From contig CM043702.1 in NCBI GenBank assembly GCA_023935145.1, positions 63,059,001 through 63,123,000 of the forward strand: 64,000 nt of DNA. Direction: 5' to 3'. The notes under the pieces were generated by a model that was given only the letters and a program-made list of their open reading frames with translations, ran no database searches and was not told the DNA's origin. Below, piece by piece: positions 1 to 11,589 of this stretch. Every line of letters begins with the position of its first letter. The stretch's first letter is position 1. The position numbers and the translations under genes were made by a program. This stretch comes from Bretschneidera sinensis (lineage: Eukaryota > Streptophyta > Magnoliopsida > Brassicales > Akaniaceae).

Positions 1-1266
1 TAGCACAACTTTGGGGTGTCGATTCCATAGGGAAAATCGATCTATGAAGGAAAAGTGCAAACCTTAACACAAATGATAACAATCAAGTGAGAAAATATTA
101 ATTTTGATAATGAAGTAATTGTGAGAAAATAAATTGAGAATTATAATAGAGAAACAACAAGGTTTCGAGAATCCTCCCTAGGTTCGTTGCCTTATTCCAA
201 TCTTGATTCAGTTACTTTTATCTCGATTGCAAGTTTCACATCCCAAACAGGCAATCGACAAATATTCAATCTAAGCATATATAAACCCTAATGTAATTGA
301 TATGAATTACTCTTACTTTCAATTTAAGCATACATGACCTATCCTATAAGTTTATCAAGAAACGACAAAATATCTTATCGACAATATCGCAGTAATGGAC
401 AAACCTAAAAGATAAATTTACCAGACTCAATTAAATCTAACAATCTTGACATAAGAAGAGCATGACTAGACTTATATCAAAGATAAAGATACAATCACTG
501 GATTAAGAGAAAATATTCTAATTAGATTAAAGAGTAACCCATAACAATGTTTGACAATAAATACCAATTACAACTGAACCAATAAAGGAAAATAAAGAAC
601 AACTACACCTAGTGAATCATCCCTTCGCCTTACTTGGAAATTAGTTTTCCATGGAACTCATGGTTGAACACTTTGTTGGAGAAGAATGTGGCTGTTTCTC
701 TTAGTTTTTTAGACTTAATGAATGTTTAATTAACCCTAAGTGGTCTATTTATAATGTACAAGGTCCAAGGGTGTTTTAGGAGTTAAGAAGTCTTAATTAG
801 GTTATATCTTGGAGAAATGGACCGGGTGGGCGCCGCGACTCTCCCTTCCTTGTGCCACGGCTTCAACTGTTTCTTTGTTTTCTTGCCTTGCTGGAGGCTG
901 CGGCCCTACCTAGTCCAAGTCGCAGCTTCCACTGAAGCTTCTTCCTTGTTCTTTTGCTCGGTTCTGGAGGCCGATGCTTGGATATCTTTAGGCCGCAGCG
1001 AGCACACTCAGGACTTGTTTTTTCTTCATTTGTCCTTCCACAACTATGCTTTCACTTCAGTATGCCTCGAGTCTTGATGCTTTAAGCAATGATAACTTTT
1101 CCTCCTCTTTTGACCATAATGTACCTGAAAATGCACCGGAATTAGATCAATAATCCAAGAATGATACTTTAGATTTGTTAACGTATAAAAGTGCAATTAA
1201 AACCTAGATCAACCCTAAAATGCTAACAATTAAGTACTGTTAAAGTGCATTTTATGACTCTCATCA
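1..1266 (-). mobile_element. LTR of an Athila-type element, cut by the window edge
   Basis: Read on the minus strand this begins TGATGAGAGTCATAAAATGC at 1266. It has a TATA-like ATTATAAATA near 748-757. It ends off the window in a stretch (about 1-60) resembling the 'gtcgattccatagggaa' segment that I know from the U5 side of Athila-type LTRs. No coding potential is convincing inside it, and the 86-residue ORF at 817-1077 is chance. The orientation rests on the TATA and U5-like segments. I cannot tell whether this is a solo LTR or the end of a full element, because the other side lies outside the window. Confidence 0.6.
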
Positions 1267-1412
1267 CTGAGTATTTTGACTAAGCCTCGTATACTTAGTC
1301 CCATGTTTTCTAGGTCGAGAATTTTGATTAAGCCTCATATGCTCGGTCTCACATCTCCAAGGCCGAACATTTTGACTGTGCCTCATACGCTCGATCCCAC
1401 ATCCCAAACACA
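1267..1412. repeat. 48-bp tandem repeat, about three copies
   Basis: The segment ATTTTGAC/ATTTTGAT recurs at 1273, 1321 and 1369, exactly 48 bp apart. Each copy is followed by a diverged 'AGCCTCATA-GCTCGRTC' stretch. The array lies between the edge LTR and the 5' LTR of the Reina-like element. The remaining 1413-1644 is AT-rich and I see no feature in it. Confidence 0.75.
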
Positions 1413-1644
1413 CACTAAGAAATATTCTCAATCAAGAAAACAAACAAATGGTAGTGATAATTAATATTTATATAGTGAGAATAGTGTAAATACCCTTATC
1501 ATGCATGGATAATTTAAGAATGTATTTATATTAAAACTAATTATGGAATCAAAAGCTACAAAATCTAAGTTATGATTTGAATCTAAATCATCTTCTTTTT
1601 TTTAAGGTATTTTCAATTTCTGATTTATCAAAAAAATGGATGTT

Positions 1645-2352
1645 TGATACAACCTAGGTATTGGAGATCATTTAGCTAGAACTTTGATAAAAAAGGGCAA
1701 TAGAAAAGTAAGGCCTAACAATAGAAGAGAAAAACTTAGGAGACGAGAGCTTAAGGACAACAACAAAAGCAAAAGATGTGGACATTGGCTTAGCTTTAGA
1801 GGAAAAGAGAAGCACTCCAATAAGGAAAGCAACTCTCTAGACTAAGGACTACATTCTTTAGTCTTACCATGCTTGTATCATATGAAGAATTAGTTAAGGC
1901 ATTAGAGGTTAGGAGAAGCACTCAAACAAGGAAAGCAAGTCTCTCGACTAAGGACTACATTCTTTAGCCTTACCATGCTTGTATCATATAAAGAAGTAGT
2001 TGAGGAAGTTAAGATTATGTTATAAGGTTGTTAGTAGTTATAGGAGATGTTAGTTGACTTTAATTGTTGTAACTAACTAACTGCCAAGATCACAGCAAGA
2101 TCATAGCAGTTATTACTATAAATACCTTGTAAAGCTAGCATTAAGGCATTGATGAATAAGACTTTTGCAGAAGTATTTCATCAAGAAATACTTTAGGAGC
2201 TGTTCATTTGCTCGAAATAGTGATCATTCTTTTTTCTTTCTTCAACTCTTTTCATCCTCTACCATTCTCCTCCTAACATTGATGCTTTCATTACATGCCT
2301 CACTTGTACACATACACCTTCCTATTCTTCATTCTCTTCTTCATCTTTCAAC
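1645..2352 (+). repeat. 5' LTR of the Reina-like element
   Basis: It starts TGATACAACCTAGG and matches the 3' LTR start at 42168 (TGATATAATATAGG) and the sequence after it. An internal segment of about 112 bp (about 1808-1919 and 1920-2000) is duplicated in tandem here but not in the 3' copy. A TATA-like CTATAAATACC lies near 2116-2126. The end near 2352 is inferred from a CA followed by non-LTR sequence. I could not recognise a clean primer-binding site. Confidence 0.7.
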
Positions 2353-2536
2353 AAACTAGTAAACCAAAATGGAAAAGGGAACAAGATTCAAAAGGATGGA
2401 TGAAACTGTCAAGAATCTCCAAAGTAAGATGGATAATCTTTAGAATTTTCAAACATCACAATACCAAGAACTCTCTGAGTTAAGTAAGACTATAGAGACC
2501 TAGTTTTTTTACCTCAAACAAACCTTAAAGATATTC

Positions 2537-3572
2537 ATGGTTTCAGTTGAACAGAAACTGGACAACTATTTCTGGGACAACCAGCAAGCTCCATCTCAGT
2601 TGGGCTCAGAAGCTAGAGTTCATCTCTATACAGAAGAAAATATTTCTTCTGGATCAACTTCTCAAAATTTTAGACTGGAGTTTCCAAGATTTGATGGTTC
2701 AAATGTACAAGAGTGGGTGTTTAAGGTAGAGCTGTTTTTTGAATACCACATTACTCCTTTTGATCATAGAATAATCATCTCCTCTTTCCACATGGAAGGG
2801 CCTGCCCTAGCCTGGTATCAACGGATTCACATTCAATCTTGGTCAGCATTTCTTTAAGCCCTCATATTGATGTTTGGACCACCAACCTTTGAAGATCCCT
2901 AAGGGGCACTAGCTAAGCTATAGCAAACTACTAATGTTGTTGATTATCAAGCTCAATTTAAAGCATTGGCAACTAGAGTTCATAGATTGTTTGAATCTTT
3001 TCTTATCAGCTTATTAATTTCAAGCCTCAAACCAGAGTTAAGAAGGAAACTTTTGCCCCTCCAACCTTCCTCTGTAATACAAGTCATGGAAATTGTAAAG
3101 CTACAGGAAGGCAAGTACAATGACATCAGATAAGTCCTCAAACCTCTATAGTCTACAAATTCCACATCCATCTTGCCTCAAGGTACATTCAAGAACCTTT
3201 CTTTGTCAATTCCTAGACAATATCCTCTCTCCATAAGTACTATAAAACAAGCCCCAACAAGATTTTTTCCTAAGCAACAGCAAACATAATTTCCTAGCAA
3301 GAAATTGAGGCCTGTTGAGTTATATCTTAGAAGGGAAAAAGGGCTTTGTTATACTTGTTATGAGAAATACCACCTTGGTCATAAATGAAAGAGTAAGTTA
3401 TGGCTTCTTATAGGAGATTAAGAAGAGGAATTGGGGCATAGTAGTGAACAAGTAGAACATACTACATCTCACTTACCAGAAGAAAATCCTCAGTTGCTAT
3501 CAGAAATTAGCTTGAATGCATTACTTTGACAAATCAGTCCTAGAACACTTAAATTAAGTGGTCACTATGGTT
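2537..3572 (+). pseudogene. gag of the Reina-like element, broken
   Basis: This is the structural capsid polyprotein of a Ty3/gypsy element. The first open segment (2537-2857, 106 residues) contains FPRFDGSNVQEWVFKVE and LAWYQR, typical of the retrotransposon gag (UBN/RVT_gag-like) fold. Further gag-like sequence continues past an in-frame stop at 2855 (LKPELRR, QVMEIVKLQE, then a CYTCYEKYHLGH zinc-knuckle-like stretch near 3350). Several stops break it. It ends abruptly at the CTTTT target site where element X inserted, and the aspartic-protease part resumes at 38842. Confidence 0.8.
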
Positions 3573-3577
3573 CTTTT

Positions 3578-5725
3578 TGTAAAGACCCATCCCAAGCAGG
3601 CTCTACTTGGAACGGTATCTAATACTTTTCAGAACTGAGTACCTGGACAATTTTATATAACGATAATGTATCTTGATAAACGCCATTATATATATACAAA
3701 CACTTGCATAGTTATGCCAATATCTAAAACCATAGCACTTAACTTTTACAAAAGATGTCTCAAGGGATACAACCCTTATTGGTACTATTAGACATTCACA
3801 AACTGAAAGTAATTATTACTTATTATAAAAGACTTAGGCAAGGATGTCTGGCACGTGAACCCACCTAAAAGACTTCGACCTTTACAACTTGTCACTTAAG
3901 ATCCGAAATCTTCTGCAAAACTTCCTGAAAATTTTAAAAGGAACGGGGTGAGCTATAAAGCTCATCGAGTACTTACTTTACTCAAGGTAATAGTTTCCAA
4001 TAGCTTTTATATCATAAGATATTATTCAATAATAAAGGTATTAACAACTTATCAATAAGAAATTTAAGTTAAACACCCTTATTAGGTTAATCAAATTCAC
4101 ACACCCTTCATGAGCCAATCAATTCACTTTCACATAATATACAATGCAATAATGATATGATATGATGCATAATTCAATTCATCACACAATCAATACAATA
4201 GAGATGTCTTCCCATATACCGGCACATCAATCATCATAATCATATTTAAATGAACAACTTTAGATCTCTTACACCCTTATCCGGGTGGGATCCTACACCA
4301 AATTTTCTTCGGTACCCTTAACACTCCTTGTGGGAAAGGACATACCGTAAATCTCACCACTCCCCCCTCATCAATATACTGTTAAAACAATGCAAGATAT
4401 AAGAGATACAAACATAATACAATTACCAATCCATTTCCAAACATTCATCATTTTTAACAAAATATTAAATTACAAAGAATCTTCATTTAAGTCATTATAT
4501 ACATAAGCATTTATATACATATAGCTTATACTTAACATATATATATTCCATATTTTAAAAATGCCTTACTAATATACACTTTACTTCTCATAAGTATTTA
4601 TCTTTCTAATTTCCACATTTACTAGGAGGAAGGTAAAACTCACCTCGACCACTTATTTCCCTTTTGGCACGTTCTTCACTTATACCTAAGAATTCATCGG
4701 TTAACAACAATAACCCAAACCCAAACAATTAGACTCAATTAAAGCAATTAAGGATTCATAACTATTAAATAATATAATTTGGTTACCCTCAAAGAATTAA
4801 AAATTCGAAGTAAAATGGAAATCAAATTGTAACAACCTGAAAACAAGGTTGCACAGTCGACTGTCTTAATTACATAGTCGACTATGGGTCGCTACACAAT
4901 CGACTATTCACAATTATAGTCGACTATGTTTGAGTTTTGAACTCTCTGCCTCTTGCATAGTCGACTGTGTAATATGACAGTTGATTGTGTTAGATACTTG
5001 TGGTCTCTGTCCTTTAAACAGTCGATTGTGTTAATTGCACAATCGACTATCCTAAGGTCATAACCCAGAAAAACCCATGAAATCGCACCCTTTTTTTCCT
5101 TCAAATCTCTTTGAATCATCTTAAAACCTTTCAAAACACCAATTTCATAAGTTTCTAAATCAAGTTTTTACGTTACCCAAAGCCATCTAAACCTCCAAAA
5201 TCAACACAAAACCCCATTTTGAAACCTAAATACCCATTTCTTCAAATTTTCGATAAGAAACTTGAAATCCTTGAATTTAAGAACCCAATTTCATATATAT
5301 AAACTTTCAAGAATAGAAAAATAAAGGAAAGAAAACCTTACTTGGAATTTCTTCTCAAAATCTCTATCATGCAATTCAAAGAGAAATGAAGAAAGTACAA
5401 AGCCCTAGAAACTCTTAAAATGAGAGAGAGTCGAGTGTTATGGGAGTTATCTCTCCCCAAATTCTTATTTTTACCTGAGTGAAAAAGATCCCTTTAACCC
5501 TCCCTCATAAATTTTATGAACATAACACCAAAACTCCCCCATTTTAGCATAAATTCCACAATAACGCCATAAATCTTATTTCTCTTCGAAGTTTCATAAG
5601 AAACCATTTCATCTTTTTTTTTTTTTATAAAATTGTCAAAAATCAACACCAAGTATTTAATTATTCCTAATTAATGAAAATAATAATTCAAATAAAAACA
5701 TTAAAATAAGAAAATAGTCTCTACA
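3578..5725 (-). repeat. 3' LTR of element X (2148 bp)
   Basis: It runs from TGTAAAGACCC to CTCTACA. It is nearly colinear from about 3746 onward with 26571-26615 joined to 36906-38836. It contains a cluster of about eight GTCGAC-centred palindromes at 4853-5050 (see findings). In minus orientation a TATA-like TAAAAATAAG lies near 5465-5475, so U3 would be short and R-U5 long. No coding potential is seen. Confidence 0.9.
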
Positions 5726-6804
5726 ATTCTTCCCTCCTTATAAAATTTTACCCACGAAATTTAAACTAGCTTAGATTTGCAAACTAGTAAGGGTATTGGT
5801 TCTTCATATCTACTTCACTTTCCCATGTAGCCATTTAAACTTCTCTATTTGTCCAAAGTACTTTTATGAAAGAAATGACGTTATTATGTAAAATTTGATC
5901 TCTAGTGTCCAAGATCTTCATCGATATTTCTACATAGGAAACGTCTTTCCGAACTTCTACATATTGAGATAGAATAACATATGACTCATCAAACACATAT
6001 TTGCATAAAGTAGATACATAGAAGACATCATGTAGTTGAGCAAGTTCTGAAGGCAAGGCTAATCGATATGCTACCGGTCAAATTCTCTCAACAATCTCAT
6101 AAGGTCCAATATAACGAGGACTCAACTTTCCTTTCTGCCCAAATCGTAACACTCCTTTCCACAGAGACACCTTAATATGTACTTGATCACCCACTTGAAA
6201 CTCTAATGGTCTTCTCCTCTCATCTACATAACTTTTCTGCCTAGTTTGAGTTGTTTTCAAATATTCCTATATCAGTTTAATTCTCTTTGTGGTTAACTCT
6301 ACCAATTCTAGTCCAAAGACTTTCCTTTCCCATATTTCCTCCCAACATATCGGAGTTCTACACTGCCTACCATACAAGGCTTCAAAAAGTGTCATTCCAG
6401 TGCTGGCTTGAAAGTTATTATTATAAGCAAACTCAATAAGAGACAAATACACATCCCAACTACCTAGAAAACTCATAACACAAGCTCGAAACATGTTTTC
6501 CAAGATTTGGATCATCTTTCTTATTGCCCATTTGTCTGGGGATGAAAAGTTGTGTTGAAATGTAGTTGAGTACCCATAGCTTGTTGGAATCCTTTCCAAA
6601 ATCAAAAACTAAAATGTGCATCATAATCTAACACAATACTCAAAGGCACTTCGTGCAACCTCACTACCTCCACTACATATAGTTCTAGCAATCTTTCTAA
6701 AGACTAAGTTATCTTAATAGGAAGAAAATGTGCTTACTTTGACAACCGATCAACTATTACCCAAATGGCATTAATGTAGGGGAAAATTCCTCCTCCCATA
6801 ATAT
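5726..6804 (-). pseudogene. Integrase C-terminal half and 3' pol end of element X, broken
   Basis: Three adjoining minus-strand segments read like the end of a Tekay/Del polyprotein. 6605-6267 carries the integrase core end (LIEFAYNNNFQASTGMTLFEALYG and CRTPICWEE). 6260-6078 carries the integrase C-terminal domain (GDQVHIKVSLWKG and GPYEIVERI). 6056-5835 carries LPSELAQLHDVFYVS-like and KVLWTNREV segments. Weak similarity continues up to 6804 (IWVIVDRLSK-like, broken). The segments are separated by stops and small shifts. Gag, protease, reverse transcriptase and the N-terminal integrase are missing because the element ends at the Tat-like LTR at 6812. Confidence 0.85.
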
Positions 6805-6811
6805 TGCGACA

Positions 6812-7239
6812 CGTAACAACCTTCAAAGGCCAAAAAGTATTTTCATAATCTAGACAGATCAACCAATCAAACCTCTACACTTAGCAAGGGGCATTATGGT
6901 AATCTCACACCAATATCCCAATACTACTACAACACTCCAATTTATGGATAAACTGTTATTCAAATCCAGTCAGTGGATAACTCCAGTCTTATCTAAGAGG
7001 AATGTTATTCCAATCACAACACAAAAATCACTTTCCTAATTAAACCCTACTCTATAACACTATATAAGGGGCCTCTCACCATCAAAGGTATACATTCACA
7101 ACTTACACCAAATATTCTCTAGTTTGTCTCCTTAAGTCCTATACTAACTTAGGTATCAGAGAGTCCTCCCGAGGGACTTTCTAGTTTATGTGTCTCTCAT
7201 ATGCATATGGATCCAAGAGGCAAATTTTTGGCATAAACA
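6812..7239 (+). repeat. Tat-like LTR, 5' type (about 428 bp)
   Basis: It ends GGCATAAACA at 7239 and is followed at 7241-7260 by a primer-binding-site-like ATGGCATCATCCTTGGGAAC, a decayed form of the GGCGCCGTCTGTGGGAA site used by Tat elements. A TATA box (CTATATAAGG, about 7059-7068) precedes a pyrimidine-rich leader. The proposed start CGTAAC at 6812 would be a mutated TGTAAC. The length and layout match the second Tat-like LTR at 62920-63357. No matching 3' LTR is visible, so it is a remnant. Confidence 0.65.
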
Positions 7240-7260
7240 GATGGCATCATCCTTGGGAAC

Positions 7261-8960
7261 GAGAAAATATTTTTTCAAAAGATGTTGTTAAGGATAAGCC
7301 ACCGAGGTCTCGACACACAATCGAAATATTTCCAAAAATTAGGTCTATGATGATCCAACCATCAACAATCCAATCAGAGTACACCAATACATTCTCCCCT
7401 CCACATCTACCACCCTACAAAGTTTCACAGTGATCGGACGTCGAAGGGTCCTCCATTGGAGCCGTTGAAGTTTATCGGGAAAATAAAATTTTGACCATCA
7501 TATCTACCAAAATTCGATCATAAAAAATCAGATCAACCCACAGAAATAAATTCTTCATCCTAAGATCTATGTATCTTCAAAGTTTCACGACGATCGGACG
7601 TTGAAAAGTCCTCCATCGAAACCTTTAAAGTTAGCCAAAAAAATAAACTTTTGACTGTCAGATCTCTCAAAATCCGACTATCAAAGTTCAGATCGAGTCA
7701 CACAACCGGCTTCGTTGGACTCTGATCTAAAAGTATGCAAAAGTTATGACAATCAAACATCGAAATATTGCCCCGAGATACCCTGGATCTTTGCAAAAAA
7801 ATAAACTTTGACAGACAATCTGTGAAAATCCGGCCACCAAAAGCCGCCACCACCACTGGGTGCCTCAGCATCCTCCCACGAGCATGCCAATGTAGTTTCA
7901 CGGCCAACTAACACTTCAACCATCGAAAAATGGTCGGTGAAACGACGAAAAAAAACTCACATACAGCCACGCAACTCATCAAATTTCTTAAAGATACCAA
8001 GCCTTTGCCATATGTCTAGGTATCATTGGACAATCAAATTTCAAACTACCTCAAAAAAATTGCACTTTCATCATATCTCATTTTAATTGCACATTCAAAT
8101 TTTAATTATCTCTAAAATCTGCCAATTATCTACTTTTGATTGGATACTCAAATTACTATTATCTTTTAAGAATATGGAACCGCCACATGTCCACCTTTTA
8201 GTAGACATACAAATTACCTTTTATCTCTTCAAATATACCTTTACCACATGCCCTATTTACATTGGACCCTCAGATTCTCATCCCATCTCCAACAATTAGC
8301 GTTATGTTTAAACATTAGTATGTGACTTTAACGCCACCTAAGCATCCACTTAGGTTCTGCGTCATCACCACCTAAGCACCACGTCATCACCACTTAGGTG
8401 CCATATCATCACCACCTAGAAGCCACATCAGTGCAATGTCAGTGCCATGTCAATTGACTCAAACTAATTGGTTCAATAAGGTTTGACCAACCAATTCACT
8501 ACTCTGACCATCCGATTTAGCTATTTTTAATCCGGTTTTAGATCCAACTACACCGATTCCTAAGGTTTTATAACGTACTCATTTCAAATTTGGGCTCAAA
8601 ATTCCAAAATTCTACTTGAACATATGAGTTTCTTCATAAAACACCAATTTTAACTCATATTTGACCAATCGATTCACCAAACTCAAGCTTGGTTTTAGAC
8701 TTGTATAAACCGGTTCCTAAGGTTTTTCATCCTCCTCTTTCTAGAACTAGCCTTCGAATTTTGAAATTCAACTTCATCAGGCAAGTTTCTTAAAAACAGT
8801 CAAAGAAAAGATGGTTATTTCTTCATCAAAGTGCCTCAAACCAGTCCCAAAACTTGAACCAGTAGAGTTCAAAAGACCAAACGTCATGTTCATTCACAAT
8901 CAACCGGTGATGCATCTAAAGCCGTCACCTAGTGATGCATCTAAAGCTGTTAGCCAGTGA
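7261..8960. other. Non-coding tract after the Tat-like LTR, probable retrotransposon leader
   Basis: There is no credible gene here. It contains a 160-bp tandem repeat (7419 to about 7900) with a 'AGTTTCACRRYGATCGGACG' core, then AT-rich sequence. A short array about 24 bp in period built on CACCACCTAAG/CATCACCAC lies at about 8326-8450. Sequence with repeated TTGACCAATCGATTCAC-like and CCGGTTCCTAAGG-like pieces follows (8450-8760). I attribute it to the untranslated region of a Tat-like element only because it directly follows that LTR and PBS. Confidence 0.5.
7419..7900. repeat. 160-bp tandem repeat, about three diverged copies
   Basis: AAAGTTTCAC begins copies at 7419 and 7579, and a diverged AAAAGTTATGAC begins one at about 7739. 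This is a 160-bp period. Each copy has GATCGGACG (or a variant), then a purine-rich AAAAAATAAAMTTTTGAC block, then TCYRAAAATYCG. The third copy is the most diverged and runs into unrelated GC-rich sequence. Confidence 0.75.
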
Positions 8961-9049
8961 CACAAGCTAGTGATGCATTCAAAGTCGTCAACCAATGACA
9001 CACCAAAGCTCTATAGCTCTAAGGAAGTAGTCCCAAGCTACTTCGGCAT

Positions 9050-10150
9050 CTGCTTAGTTTCTCCATCAGCTTCTTTTCTCCATCAACTTAATTTCTCCAT
9101 AAGCTTATTTTCTTCATCAGCTTGGTTTCTCCATCAACTATGTTTCTCCATCAGCTTTGTTTCTCATCCGACTCATTTTCTCCATCAGCTTGGTTTCTCT
9201 ATCAAATTAGTTTCTCCATCAATTATGTTTCTCTATCAGCTATGTTTCTCCATCAACTCATTTTCTCCATCAGCCCAGTTTCTCCATCAGCTTCATTTCT
9301 CCATCGGCTTATTTTCTCCATCAGCTTGGGTTCTCTATCAGATTAGTTTCTCCATCAACTATGTTTCTCCATCAGCTATGTTTCTCAATCAGCTCATTTT
9401 CTCAATCAGTCTGGTTTCTCCATCAACTATGTTTCTCTATCAACTCAGTTTCTCCATCAGCTTTGAAGAGGTAGCCTCAAGATACTTCGCCTCCAACTTA
9501 GTTTCTCCATCAGCTCTAAGAAGGTAGCCCCAAACTACTTCAGCTTCAACTCTATTTCTTTATGAACTCTGAGGATGTATCCCTGAACTACTTCGCCCTT
9601 AGCTCTGTTTCTCCAACATCTCTGAAGAGGTAGCCCCGAGCTACTGACCCTTCGCTCAGTTTCTCCATCAACTTTGAGTAGGTAGCCTCGAGCTACTTCA
9701 CCTCTAGTTCAGTTTCTCCATCAGTTCTGAGAAGGTAGCCCCGAGCTACTTCAGCTTCAGCTCTATTTTTCCATCAACTCTGAGAAGGTAACCCTGAGCT
9801 ACTTCACCCTCAGCTCAGTTTCTCAATTTGCTCTAAGGAGGTAGCCCCAATCTACTTCACCCTAAACCTAGTTTTTACATCAGCTTTAAGGAGGTAGCCT
9901 TGAGTTACTTCACCTCCAGCTCAGTTTATCCATCAGCTCTGAGAAGGTAGCCCTAAGATACTCCAACTGTAGCTATGTTTCTCCATCAGCTCTGATGAAG
10001 TAGCCCCAAGCTACTCCGATCTCAGTCCAGTTTCTCTATCAACTTCGAAGAGGTAGCCTCGAGTTATTCCGACCTCGGTCCAGTTTTTCCATCGACTCCG
10101 AGGAGGTAGCCCCGAGCTACTTCTACCTCGGTCCAATTTCTTTAACAAAT
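9050..10150. repeat. Composite minisatellite inside an LTR-like segment
   Basis: The left part (about 9050-9465) is an array of about 22-bp units of the form TTTCTCCATCAGCTTRGT, with near 20 copies. The right part (about 9465-10150) is a longer unit of about 60-70 bp. It joins one TTTCTCCATCAGCTC unit to an arm such as GAGGTAGCCCCGAGCTACTTC, repeated about ten times. The arm has a short palindrome, TAGCCCCGAGCTA-like, able to fold. The long ORF across the left part is a by-product of the repeat. The array adjoins an LTR boundary at 10192, so it probably expanded inside an LTR. Confidence 0.85.
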
Positions 10151-10192
10151 GTAAATTAAGGGGCCAAAATATGCACTGTTTGGCACACAACA

Positions 10193-11589
10193 AATACCCC
10201 TAAACTTATATTTTGCTAGTCCCTTAGCAAAACAAAAGAAAACCAAATGAAAAACAAAGAACACAAAGATAAATCTATCATTCATGGTGTCCAAAAATTT
10301 AAGTAGCACACAAAACCATAATATTCATTCATAAGCAAGCTCATTTTGGCAATGAATAGGAATTTTAAATCTAATTACTTATAAAAGACAGGCTAAGGCA
10401 ACACAAGTCTGACTAGTGTAAAATGAATTAGCATATAAAGATGAGGCTTCCAAATAACTTCAATGTGCAATGTCTCCATGTCTCACGATTCATAGAATTT
10501 CTCATCAGAATGAACAACGATGACATAGTTTTATTTTCTTCTCTCTTTTATTATAAGGTTTTACTATGTTTAGTTCCCTTAAGCTTTCTAATTGACCCAT
10601 ATAGCGAGTGTTGAGTCAATGACTCCTAAACCAGATGGTTTTAGGGCATTAGGTGTAAAGACACCCCTAAGGACTTACTAACTCGAGTAAAAAAAGCTAC
10701 GAAACTAAATGGGCCTGAATACTACCAAGCAAAATTCCCACCTTTTGATGGGAACACTCATTGCTTACTGAGGCAAGATGTCCAGTTACTCAGCAGAAAG
10801 TTTCTCAATGATCATTACGAATAAAATTCCCACCTTTTGATGTGAACACTCACTGCTTACTGAGGCAAGATGTCCAATTACTCAGTGGAAAGCTTGTTAA
10901 TGATCATCATGAGAATTTTTCTGTTTTTGTGCAAATTTTTTTTATTTATACTTTTCTATGCCAAAGTGTTTACCCAACAAGTCATCCAGTTTCAGTTAAG
11001 TCATGAAAACATACATATTTAAATCACATGTCATACCTCACACTATTTTGTACTAATGTGCTCGTGTCAGATTAGATCAAATATGTGAATTTTCAAATGC
11101 CTAAAGTAAGTAACAAAATTTTAAAACTCTATCATCAAATCATAAGTTCAAGATTTTAAGCTCACTAATGACATCACATCACAGTATTCGTTTAGATCAA
11201 CCAAAATTTCAAAACAATCTTGAACAGGCGTTTATCTTTTCAATAATATATAAAAAAAACTGGGATAAAGTGTGTGTGAATGTGTCTCCCATACCCCTAA
11301 ACTTAAATTACACATTGTCCCCAATGTATAAATAATATGGAAAGAGTTGACCTAGGAGATGCAGAGCTAGCTGGACTAGCATGGCTCATAGAATACCCTC
11401 AAATTAGAACAGAAGTACACGTTGTCCCTGAAAAAAATAAAGACTGAAAAACAAAAGAAACACTAGAAATAAACAGTAACAAAAAAATATGTAAAATAAT
11501 AAACAAATAGAAAGGATATGCTATGGGGTGCCTCCTATGAGCGCCAAGTTTAACGTCTTCAGCCAGACTCAGCAATAGTAATCGTGCCT
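10193..11589 (-). other. 3' non-coding region and polypurine tracts of the Athila-like element
   Basis: On the minus strand there are two AAGTTTAGGGGTA stretches, near 11305 and 10200. The second sits against an LTR-like start (TGTTGTGTGCCAAACAG at 10192) and is the better polypurine tract. The first follows 'ACATTGGGGACAATGTGTAA', wording I know from the Athila 3' region. A tandem duplication of about 97 bp lies at 10733-10915 (CAAGATGTCCARTTACTCAG in both). The join near 11580 (GACGTTAAACTTGGCGCTC) normally follows integrase, which marks the internal deletion. Confidence 0.7.

Noticed and set aside
817..1077. 86-residue ORF in GC-richer DNA
   Set aside because: It lies within an LTR leader and has no recognisable domain. 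The higher GC is typical of that part of the LTR.
9050..9465. Possible CRISPR-like array of short repeats
   Set aside because: The units are contiguous without unique spacers, in plant DNA and next to an LTR boundary. It is a minisatellite.
8970..9527. 185-residue ORF with repeated FSISLVSPSA-like peptide
   Set aside because: It is a by-product of the 22-bp tandem repeat. A second frame over the same DNA is equally open, and there is no gene context.
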